In this document: one piece after another, positions 25,599 to 31,899 of the stretch | Layout: every line of letters begins with the position of its first letter | Numbering within the stretch: position 1 is the first letter of the stretch | Assembly: GCA_965275905.1 (NCBI GenBank) | Contig: CBDHYJ010000079.1 | Location: 62,001 to 126,000, forward strand | Source of the DNA: CBDAQD01 sp965275905 | GTDB taxonomy: Bacteria > Pseudomonadota > Alphaproteobacteria > Rhizobiales > JAJFHC01 | DNA length: 64,000 bases | Direction of reading: 5' to 3' | Notes under the pieces: model-generated | Told to the model about the DNA's origin: nothing | Database searches by the model: none | Seen by the model: the letters and a program-made list of their open reading frames with translations, nothing else | Program-made: the position numbers and the translations under genes

Positions 25599-25934
25599 TC
25601 ATGATGCTGCCCGCCACGTGCTCCAGACGTGCAATGCTCTGAAAATGGTAAAGTGCGCCGTCTTCCGGCGACCGCCATCCGGCATACGCCGGCCACGGAT
25701 ATCCCCTGTTTCCGCCTGGAACGTCTTGGCGCCATCATCGAGCATATCTTCCATATCGGCAGTCGGACTGCGTTCCACAAGCGTTACCGTCGCAAAAATC
25801 TGCTTTCCCTGCTTCTCGGCTGCTCCAGCGGAACCGCATTTTGCGTCTCGTCGGCGCCAAGACCTGACCCGGAACCGGAAGAACGGCAGCGAAAACCGGC
25901 GTCTGCGGCAGAAAATGCCGGAACATGTCGTCAT
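25599..25934 (-). pseudogene. Possible frame-disrupted gene
   Basis: An ATG at 25934 has a good AAAGGGG site and follows the upstream gene by 22 bases, as expected for an operon member. The frame stays open to 25599, but its first third is unnaturally Arg-rich. More protein-like stretches are found in the other two minus-strand frames (MFRHFLPQTPVFAAVLPVPG, then GADETQNAVPLEQP) before returning to this one (IFATVTLVERSPTADMEDML). This pattern suggests a former exported protein broken by indels. It may also be a genuine but odd gene; the evidence is weak. Confidence 0.3.
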
Positions 25935-25956
25935 CCCCTTTCGTACCGCCGTGCGC

Positions 25957-26853
25957 TCATAGCGCCGCGAATATCGGAACTTCGAATTCCGACTCGTATT
26001 CCGGGTCGTCGCGGCCGGTCTTGCGGACACTGATTTTCCAGATCACCTCGACGTCGGCGTCGGCATAACCGCTTTGCGGTACGTCACCGGGAATGTCGAA
26101 TTCTACCGGCACGTGAACGCAGCCATCGTTCAGCGTCATTTTCGACGGGGGAACCCGTGTCGATTCTTCAAAAAACGGGAGCTGGTCCTGGACCGAATGA
26201 CGCCGCCGGAGATCGTCCGTTCCGACGTGATCGGCCGTCGTCCAGTGGCGTTCGAAACCGGTCAGTTGAATCAGAAAAGCCTTCTTTGGCTTCGTTTTGA
26301 ACTTGGTCTCTACGATGCTCTCGAACACGCTGCCGGGCCGGCCCGGCAGTGTCTGGATGATCAGGGTCGAGCGGCCGTATGAAAGCCAGTGCACGGTCCT
26401 TTTGAGTGCCGCCCAGACCGTGATGACACCGATCAGGATCAAAGCGGCTGCCAGGAAAAGCACCGGTCCGCCCTCTTCGAGGATCGCGTCCTTGCGGTCG
26501 GCAACCATGAAGCCGATCGCGGCCCACCAGTGCGCCGCGAAGAACCAAAGGAACAGGGCGATGCTTCTGGGGGAATGCGTAACCCGGCCCTTCGCCCAGG
26601 ACGGATTGGCCAGCCACGGCCGGCCGTCCGCCGTGAATGGATCCGGCCGGTCCGGCTTCCGCTTGTCCGGCACCCAGGTCCGATAGAGGCCATACCCGCA
26701 CAACGAGACTGCCATCAGGGAGGCCTCTGCCGAAAGGACCGCCGGCAGCAGCGGAAGGCCCTGTTCCAGATACAGGCCCGGAATATTGATCAGAAACGCT
26801 CCGGTCAGAACTCCGGCCGCAACCAGGATCACCGATACGAAAATCCGTCCCAT
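25957..26853 (-). CDS. Polytopic membrane protein of unknown function
   Basis: A 298-residue protein. Four hydrophobic segments lie in the N-terminal half (about residues 5-25, 36-57, 95-118 and 126-149), and the C-terminal half (150-298) is soluble with beta-strand-like sequence (STLIIQTLPGRPGSVFES, CVHVPVEFDIPGDVPQSG, VEVIWKISVRK). The topology of helices followed by a beta domain is reminiscent of DUF3592-type proteins, but the match is not strong enough to name. It sits in the run of unknown exported or membrane proteins. Confidence 0.7.
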   Translation of the reverse strand: MGRIFVSVILVAAGVLTGAFLINIPGLYLEQGLPLLPAVLSAEASLMAVSLCGYGLYRTWVPDKRKPDRPDPFTADGRPWLANPSWAKGRVTHSPRSIALFLWFFAAHWWAAIGFMVADRKDAILEEGGPVLFLAAALILIGVITVWAALKRTVHWLSYGRSTLIIQTLPGRPGSVFESIVETKFKTKPKKAFLIQLTGFERHWTTADHVGTDDLRRRHSVQDQLPFFEESTRVPPSKMTLNDGCVHVPVEFDIPGDVPQSGYADADVEVIWKISVRKTGRDDPEYESEFEVPIFAAL

Positions 26854-26891
26854 GCCCCATCCATTGTCATCAGGTACGACAGCCGCACGTC

Positions 26892-27326
26892 TCAGTTTTT
26901 CCGCACGGCGCTGTTTGCGACGCGCAGCAACGCGGGACTCGCCGGAAAGGAGTAACCGTTGTCCGGAATGTAATATTGCTGATCGACCGGGTTCTTCAGC
27001 AGCGTCACGATAATGCCCGCGCCGACCAGGTCATCCTTCAGCTTCTCCCCGACCCACCAGTAAAAGACAGGTCTGTCGGTGGAAGGCCCCTTGAAGTGTT
27101 TTAGTGTCCTGGCGTCGATACGGTACCGGACATGATCTCCGCTGCGGTTTTGTTCGCTGACCCCTGTGACCTCGACATGAGCAACGAGGTCCGCCGCCTT
27201 GATGTTTTCCTCGAGCATCGCGGCAAAGGCATCAGTGATGTTCTGTTCCGCGGTCTCTGCCGGACGGATTGAGAGTGCCGAAAGTACGATCAGCAGAATG
27301 ACCGGAATCGCGTGCAGTCGTGTCAT
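26892..27326 (-). CDS. Secreted protein of unknown function
   Basis: A 144-residue protein with signal peptide (about 1-25, ending AETAEQ) and AGGAGGG nine bases before the ATG. The mature part has alternating polar/hydrophobic strands (ADLVAHVEVTGVSEQ, VRYRIDARTLKHFKG, IIVTLLKN) suggesting a small beta-rich domain that recalls metal- or inhibitor-type secreted modules. I do not recognise a family. It is the first gene of the minus-strand run that continues to 24.7 kb. Confidence 0.7.
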   Translation of the reverse strand: MTRLHAIPVILLIVLSALSIRPAETAEQNITDAFAAMLEENIKAADLVAHVEVTGVSEQNRSGDHVRYRIDARTLKHFKGPSTDRPVFYWWVGEKLKDDLVGAGIIVTLLKNPVDQQYYIPDNGYSFPASPALLRVANSAVRKN

Positions 27327-27374
27327 GGCGAATCGCCCTCCTGATCGGGATTTAGTGATCCGCCATGCCGCGTT

Positions 27375-27396
27375 TCATCCTCCAAATGGAGGATGA
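27375..27396. repeat. Perfect inverted repeat
   Basis: TCATCCTCC (27375-27383) and GGAGGATGA (27388-27396) form a nine-base stem with a four-base loop AAAT. No T-run follows. It may be an intergenic palindromic element. Confidence 0.5.
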
Positions 27397-27414
27397 CAGG
27401 CACTTGCTTTCGTC

Positions 27415-27436
27415 ATGCCCGTCGAAGCGCGGGCAT
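27415..27436. repeat. Inverted repeat ATGCCCG...CGGGCAT
   Basis: ATGCCCG (27415-27421) and CGGGCAT (27430-27436) flank an eight-base loop. It resembles the GTCATGCCCG-type palindromes often scattered in alphaproteobacterial intergenic DNA; whether it is repeated in this genome cannot be seen here. Confidence 0.4.
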
Positions 27437-27688
27437 TCTTGTCCGACGTGAAGAGAGAACAGCGCGAGAAGAAGATGGCCCGTGAGCGCAACGCCGGACC
27501 CGCTGGAAGCCACTCTTGTCGACTACGTCATCGACTCGCTGGCGGACCGGGCGCGCTAGGCCAATCTACGAAGATTTCGGGAATACGTCGAACATTCATG
27601 ACAATTGTCAAACTGAGTTTGAATTCGTAGATTGCGTGTATGTAAAAATGGGTACGCAAATACCCGAATTCTAAAGTCTTTTGCCCCT

Positions 27689-28477
27689 ATGAAATACGTT
27701 TCTCCGTCGGTAAATGTCACCGCATTCAATTGCCCCCATTGCGATGTATTGACAACTCAGTATTGGCACTACGTTCTCTGCACTCGCGAAAAACCCGACA
27801 TTACGCCGAGTATTACGAACAACCGACACGAAGCCACCCTCGCGGCGGTGGGCATGTTCTCGGCTGACGATGCTGGTGGAGAAAAGTCAATTGGCAAGGA
27901 TCAGACGCTGTTCCCACCTAAGTTAGAAGCAGTGGAGAACTGGCGTGCTCAACTCAATGCGAAGCATATGTGGTTGTCGCAATGTCACGAATGTAAGCAG
28001 GTTGCCATATGGATCTTTAATCGAATGGTTTGGCCACTTCACGGGAAAGCCCCACTGGCCAACAAAGATATGCCCGACGATGTTCGGTTGGATTATCAGG
28101 AAGCGAGTTCCATCCTAGACCTTTCCCCTCGCGGTTCTGCTGCACTCCTCAGGCTGGCGATCCAGAAACTCTGTAAACATTTGGGAGAAAAAGGCAAAAA
28201 CATCAACGATGACATCGCTTCGTTAGTGAAGAAGGGGTTGCCCGAACAGGTTCAACAGGCCCTTGATATCGTCCGTGTCATAGGAAATGAATCGGTTCAC
28301 CCAGGTACCATGGATCTCAAGGATGATAGAGAGACAGCAGAACGGTTGTTCAGCCTCGTAAATCTTATTGTTGAGATCAGGATTTCACAGCCAAAACACG
28401 TCCAGGAAATGTACTCCCAGTTACCGGAAGCAAAATTGAAGGATATCGCCAAGAGGGATCGTGACAGCAAATCGTAG
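27689..28477 (+). CDS. DUF4145-domain protein with zinc-ribbon cysteines
   Basis: A 262-residue protein. The N-terminal part carries two CxxC pairs, CPHC near residue 14 and CHEC near residue 97, consistent with a zinc ribbon. The C-terminal part (about 135-240) is a DUF4145 domain: ASSILDLSPRGSAALLRLAIQKL, LPEQVQQALDIVRVIGNESVHPG. The domain is common in accessory loci and sometimes accompanies restriction or defence genes, but no partner is visible. Codon use and base composition are markedly more AT-rich than neighbours, suggesting transfer. The ATG at 27689 is assumed; a TTG at 27632 is possible. No good ribosome binding site is seen. Confidence 0.78.
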   Translation: MKYVSPSVNVTAFNCPHCDVLTTQYWHYVLCTREKPDITPSITNNRHEATLAAVGMFSADDAGGEKSIGKDQTLFPPKLEAVENWRAQLNAKHMWLSQCHECKQVAIWIFNRMVWPLHGKAPLANKDMPDDVRLDYQEASSILDLSPRGSAALLRLAIQKLCKHLGEKGKNINDDIASLVKKGLPEQVQQALDIVRVIGNESVHPGTMDLKDDRETAERLFSLVNLIVEIRISQPKHVQEMYSQLPEAKLKDIAKRDRDSKS

Positions 28478-28698
28478 TCACGAACAGAACTCCAAATGGA
28501 TCGCTGCGACAGCGCCATCAGCCCATCGCCGAAACGTGCTTTCGCCACGACCGCAGCGTTCAGCCAGCTTCCACCACGGAACACTGAATGCGCGGAAGTA
28601 GGGTAACCGGAACGCCCTAGCTAGGCTGCTCGCCGAACTCAGGCAGGTGGGGGACCTAGACGGAAAGAACCCGAAGACGCCCCCCGCCCACACTCCCG

Positions 28699-29289
28699 TC
28701 AATCCGTCATCTTGACCGCATAGTTCGCGATGCGCTGGCCGAGCAGGCGTGCGGTTTCAAGATCACCGCTGCGCGGTGCTTCTTCCGGCGAGGCATCGGA
28801 TGGCGAAATTGCCAGCGCACCCGCGAATCCGGCCGTCCAGTTGACGTCGTCGGGCCCATGCGCCTTGGTATTGGCCGGCATCAGACCCGTCCCGACCCAT
28901 ATCTGGCTGTGCTGCTGGGAGAGCGTGAAAAAGTAGTTGATGGTCGAGCCCTTGTCACCGTTCACGGACGCCGAATTGGTGAAACCGCCGGCGATCTTGT
29001 CCTTCCATGCGGACGTGAACCACGGTTTGGAACTCTGGTCGGCGAATTTTTTGAACTGCCACGCGGGCCCGCCCATATAGGTCGGGCTGCCGTAGATGAT
29101 GGCGTCCTGGGCACCGAGAGTTTCCCAGCTTTCGTCCGGCAGACCGCCGTCTTCGCCGATCTCGAAAACCGTAACCGTCACGCCGTCGACGGAGTCTGCT
29201 CCGTCGCGGACGGCTTCCGCCTGCTTTTTGGTGTGTCCGTAACCGCTGAAAAACACGATGCCGACATTCGCCACGACCTGCTCCTTCAT
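28699..29289 (-). CDS. WrbA-like flavodoxin-fold NAD(P)H:quinone oxidoreductase
   Basis: A 196-residue flavoprotein. The FMN phosphate loop is IVFFSGYGHTKKQAEAV, followed by the second loop YGSPTYMGGPAWQFKKFAD and the third around GFTNSASVNGDKGST, as in WrbA and flavodoxin/nitric oxide synthase-like NAD(P)H dehydrogenases. It would reduce quinones by two electrons and protect against oxidative or electrophile stress. It is divergent from an HxlR-family regulator with a palindrome between them, the standard arrangement for such enzymes. The ATG at 29289 is assumed; a GTG at 29304 is possible. Confidence 0.9.
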   Translation of the reverse strand: MKEQVVANVGIVFFSGYGHTKKQAEAVRDGADSVDGVTVTVFEIGEDGGLPDESWETLGAQDAIIYGSPTYMGGPAWQFKKFADQSSKPWFTSAWKDKIAGGFTNSASVNGDKGSTINYFFTLSQQHSQIWVGTGLMPANTKAHGPDDVNWTAGFAGALAISPSDASPEEAPRSGDLETARLLGQRIANYAVKMTD

Positions 29290-29366
29290 TCCGTTAATTC
29301 TCACGAGTGCGCGGGCATGGCCATGCCGCCTGTCCCGCCTTCAGGGAACTAGGTAATATCTATAGT

Positions 29367-29381
29367 TACTTTTTAAAAGTA
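29367..29381. promoter_or_regulatory. Palindromic operator in the WrbA/HxlR intergenic region
   Basis: TACTTTTTAAAAGTA has perfect seven-base arms around one base. It sits in the roughly 140-base AT-rich divergent region, next to further GTTAC/GTAAC half-sites (29365-29369 and 29393-29397). HxlR regulators bind such short TA-rich dyads next to their target. Confidence 0.5.
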
Positions 29382-29431
29382 GGCACTATATGGTAACTAA
29401 AGCACTCAAGAGGAACGAAAGGCCGGCTCCC

Positions 29432-29800
29432 ATGGCAATCGAACACCTGCCCGGCAAATGCCCGATGGACGCGATTCTGCGGCTGATCATGGGGCCCTGG
29501 ACGACGTACATCCTGTGGATCCTCGAGTCCGAGGGCCCTCAGCGCTTCGGCGCGCTCAAGGCCCATATGCCGAAGATTTCGTCGAAAGTCCTGACCGACA
29601 GGCTGCGCCATCTGGAAGCGGCGGGACTTGTCCACCGCGACTACCAGCCGACCATCCCGCCCGCCGTCACCTATTCGCTCACCGCGCGCGGACACGAGCT
29701 CAAGACGGTGCTGAAAGGCCTCAACACGGTCGCGCTGCGCTGGCGGGAAGAGGATGAGGCAGCCGAGATGCAAGGCATGGACACGAGCGTCAACACGTGA
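29432..29800 (+). CDS. HxlR-family transcriptional regulator
   Basis: A 122-residue winged-helix regulator of the MarR-like HxlR family. The hallmarks are CPMDAILRLIMGPWTTYILWIL, then RFGALKAHMPKISSKVLTDRLRHLEAAGLV with the recognition helix, and the wing YSLTARGHEL. The cysteine in GKCPMD is at the position used for thiol or electrophile sensing in several family members. The ATG at 29432 has AAAGG upstream; an ATG at 29390 would add 14 residues. It is divergent from the WrbA-like gene, its probable target. Confidence 0.9.
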   Translation: MAIEHLPGKCPMDAILRLIMGPWTTYILWILESEGPQRFGALKAHMPKISSKVLTDRLRHLEAAGLVHRDYQPTIPPAVTYSLTARGHELKTVLKGLNTVALRWREEDEAAEMQGMDTSVNT

Positions 29801-29845
29801 CTGCCGGGCAAGCCGCCGATGAATTCAGATTGTCGGGGAAGGAAA

Positions 29846-29920
29846 TGGTGGGCGTGACTGGGATTGAACCAGTGACCCCTTCGATGTCAACGAAGTGCTC
29901 TCCCGCTGAGCTACACGCCC
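29846..29920 (-). tRNA. tRNA-Val (anticodon GAC)
   Basis: On the minus strand a complete 75-base cloverleaf can be folded: acceptor stem GGGCGTG/CACGCCC, D-arm GCTC...GAGC, anticodon arm CTTCG-TTGACAT-CGAAG, T-arm ACTGG-TTCAATC-CCAGT, discriminator A and an encoded CCA. The anticodon triplet is GAC, which reads valine codons GUC and GUU. It lies between the HxlR gene and cpdR. No integrase or attachment-site duplication is visible beside it. Confidence 0.97.
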
Positions 29921-30035
29921 TTGAGCGACCGTCTGCCGGTCACCCGGCGACCATATATCGGGATTGCCCGCCCCGCGCAAGCCCTGCCGCGTCAAGTTTT
30001 GAGGAATTCGGTTGCGGCCGCGACTGCGGGCCGTG

Positions 30036-30395
30036 TCAGGCGGCGATCAGCCGGTCGACTTCGTTCACCAGTTCGCGCAGGTGGAACGGCTTGGACAGGA
30101 CCTTGGCATCCTTGGGAGCCTCATTGTCCGGATTGAGCGCCACCGCGGCAAAGCCGGTTATGAACATGATCTTCATGGCCGGATCCAGCTCGGCAGCCCG
30201 CCGGGCCAGCTCGATACCGTCCATTTCAGGCATGACGATATCGGTCAGCAGAAGCTCAAAACTCTCCGATTTCACGCGTTCATAGGCGCTCATACCCTCT
30301 CCGTAGGACACGACCTCGTGGCCCGCGTTTTCGAGCGCCCTGACGAGGAATCGGCGCATGTCCTCGTCGTCTTCGGCAAGCAGAATCTTCGCCAT
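30036..30395 (-). CDS. cpdR: CpdR-like single-domain response regulator
   Basis: A 119-residue stand-alone receiver with acidic residues EDD at 8-10, phospho-acceptor Asp52 in LLLTDIVMPEMDG, conserved Thr in MFITGFAAVA and Lys in VLSKPFHLRELV. The sequence AKILLAEDDEDMRRFLVRALENAGHEV and the variant GFAAVALN are those of CpdR. In Caulobacter unphosphorylated CpdR primes ClpXP for proteolysis of cell-cycle proteins, including CtrA via RcdA and PopA. Together with GapR and the CtrA box at 2594 it shows the CtrA pathway is probably present. No kinase is adjacent. Confidence 0.93.
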   Translation of the reverse strand: MAKILLAEDDEDMRRFLVRALENAGHEVVSYGEGMSAYERVKSESFELLLTDIVMPEMDGIELARRAAELDPAMKIMFITGFAAVALNPDNEAPKDAKVLSKPFHLRELVNEVDRLIAA

Positions 30396-30625
30396 TGCTA
30401 CGTCCGCTACACAACCAGCTTCAGGATGATCCCCAAGTATTGACTACACTTTATATTGGCATAGGTAAATAGCCGGTGAAAGCGCGGCCAGACGGCTTTT
30501 TCAGCGGTGCCGCCCGGGCCGGCGCGCCGACCCTTAGCGATGGACTCGTGAACGGGATACTGGCAAGCTTCTCCTCCCGTCGGGGTGGTCGGGTATCGTT
30601 GCTCAGAACAGGAAACAAGCTCCAG

Positions 30626-31522
30626 ATGGAAGACCCGGCCTCCCTTTTTGTGCCGCCTTTCGAGGTGATCCCGCCGGAAAACCAGGCCGCGCCGCTGCTC
30701 TTCAATTCACCGCACAGCGGCCGCATCTACCCCGAGTCCTTTCTGGAATCCTCGCAGCTCGACGCCCACAGCCTGCGGAAGTCCGAAGACTGCTATGTGG
30801 ACGAACTGTTTCACGGGGTAGTCCGGATCGGCGCGCCGCTGATGCACGCGAAGTTTCCGCGCGCCTATCTCGATCTGAATCGCGAGCCGTACGAACTCGA
30901 CCCCCTGATGTTCTCCGACGATCTGCCGGACTACGTGAATACGCGTTCCGTCCGCGCGGCCGGCGGGCTCGGAACGGTGGCCCGCATCGTCAGCGAGGCG
31001 GCTGAAATCTATGAGGCCCCGCTACCCTTCGCGGAGGCACAGCGGCGCATCACGTCGCTGTACATTCCCTACCACACCAGGCTGCGGTCGCTGCTCGCGG
31101 CAACACGGGAGCGCTTCGGCGCGATGCTCATGGTCGACTGCCATTCCATGCCGTCTTCGGTCAGCTCCAGCCCGGCACGCCGTTCCGGCAGCCGTCCGGA
31201 TTTCGTGCTCGGCGACCGCTATGGCGCCGCATGCTCAAGGACGATCACCGATTTCGTCGAAGCGCTGCTGACCCGGCTTGGCTACTCCGTCGTGCGCAAC
31301 AAGCCCTATGCCGGTGGCTACATCACCCAGACCTACGGCCGCCCGCACAGGGGCATTCACACCCTGCAGATCGAGATCAACCGCGCGCTCTACATCGACG
31401 AGGAAACGCTGGAAAAGCATGCCGGGTTCGATCGTCTGGTGGACAGGCTGCACACGCTTTCTGACGAACTCGTCAATGCCTTGCCCTCGATGATTTATCC
31501 GGGTCAGGCAGCGGCCGAGTAA
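30626..31522 (+). CDS. N-formylglutamate amidohydrolase family protein (second copy)
   Basis: A 298-residue protein of the same PF05013 family as 5300-6127, but of a different subgroup. The opening PLLFNSPHSGRIYP, the metal-site block FPRAYLDLNREPYELDP, MLMVDCHSMPS and the C-terminal GGYITQTYGRPHRGIHTLQIEINR are the conserved blocks of the HutG-like group. It would hydrolyse an N-formyl or N-acyl amino acid. The ATG at 30626 follows AGGAAAC; the frame upstream is not family-like. It is divergent from cpdR, an arrangement often seen in alphaproteobacteria. Confidence 0.9.
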   Translation: MEDPASLFVPPFEVIPPENQAAPLLFNSPHSGRIYPESFLESSQLDAHSLRKSEDCYVDELFHGVVRIGAPLMHAKFPRAYLDLNREPYELDPLMFSDDLPDYVNTRSVRAAGGLGTVARIVSEAAEIYEAPLPFAEAQRRITSLYIPYHTRLRSLLAATRERFGAMLMVDCHSMPSSVSSSPARRSGSRPDFVLGDRYGAACSRTITDFVEALLTRLGYSVVRNKPYAGGYITQTYGRPHRGIHTLQIEINRALYIDEETLEKHAGFDRLVDRLHTLSDELVNALPSMIYPGQAAAE

Positions 31523-31555
31523 CGCCCGGCCGGCATTCCGAAACTCACTCTATGC

Positions 31556-31591
31556 AAAGAAAAAGGGCCGTTCCGGATTAGGGAACGGCCC
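31556..31591 (-). terminator. Rho-independent terminator of the small RNA
   Basis: A ten-base GC-rich stem with a seven-base loop, followed on the minus strand by TTTTTCTTT. On the plus strand there is no T-run, so it serves minus-strand transcription. Confidence 0.8.
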
Positions 31592-31654
31592 AAGTCTAGG
31601 GAGGAAACGCCCAGGAAGGGCTGCGAGCATCACGACAAAGTCGCTTTGCTGCGC
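31556..31654 (-). ncRNA. Candidate small RNA with anti-SD loop, mmgR/suhB-like
   Basis: The minus-strand transcript inferred from the promoter would be about 99 bases. It has two small hairpins (GCGAC/GTCGT with a UUU loop; GCCC/GGGC), then an unpaired stretch with GUUUCCUCCCUAGACUU, then a terminator: GGGCCGTTCC and GGAACGGCCC, a ten-base stem (31565-31574 with 31582-31591) followed by TTTTTCTTT. The UUUCCUCCC segment can pair with Shine-Dalgarno sequences. This layout is that of the alphaproteobacterial alpha-r8 (mmgR/suhB) small RNAs as I remember them; membership needs a covariance search. Confidence 0.6.
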
Positions 31655-31660
31655 TGCATT

Positions 31661-31689
31661 AATATCGCATCGCATCGCACAAATATCAA
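31661..31689 (-). promoter_or_regulatory. Candidate sigma-70 promoter of the small RNA
   Basis: Minus-strand -35 TTGATA (31689-31684) and -10 GATATT (31666-31661) are 17 bases apart, predicting a start near 31654. TTGATA differs from TTGACA at one position; GATATT is a weaker -10. Confidence 0.5.
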
Positions 31690-31899
31690 GGGCAATCGCA
31701 TGAAAAATTTGTGACGGCGCAAAAAATCGTATTTACCTCTAACCAGTTGTATTTATGACACAAATTTTCAACACGCATCGACGTGCACAAATTTCGGCGT
31801 TCTGCTTGGGAGAATCTCAGCTCCTGAAATTCAGCCATTTCAATCGGTTTAATAGAATATTTGTTGCATTGCACATAAATTCACCATTCCTGCTCAAAT

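Larger units (their letters stand above)
27327..27688. other. Intergenic region with inverted repeats and a small ORF fragment
   Basis: No full gene is visible in this 362-base gap. It holds two inverted repeats (27375-27396 and 27415-27436, annotated separately) and a 25-codon coding-like remnant at 27482-27559 (VSATPDPLEATLVDYVIDSL). Beyond 27560 the sequence becomes clearly more AT-rich, marking the edge of the DUF4145 segment. Confidence 0.55.
31523..31899. other. AT-rich intergenic region holding a candidate small RNA
   Basis: No protein gene is convincing in this 377-base gap. On the minus strand it holds a candidate small RNA (31556-31654) with a promoter (31661-31689). Upstream of that promoter are three copies of CACAAATTT (31705-31713 inverted, 31759-31767, 31786-31794) in a locally AT-rich stretch. 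Confidence 0.6.

Noticed and set aside
28297..28584. Minus-strand frame with RGGSW near its start, recalling formylglycine-generating enzymes
   Set aside because: The rest of the sequence has none of the family core, and most of it is antisense to the DUF4145 gene. The motif is too short.
29846..29920. tRNA-Val as an integration site for the nearby AT-rich DUF4145 segment
   Set aside because: The segment ends more than a kilobase away, no integrase is present and no duplicated tRNA end is visible.
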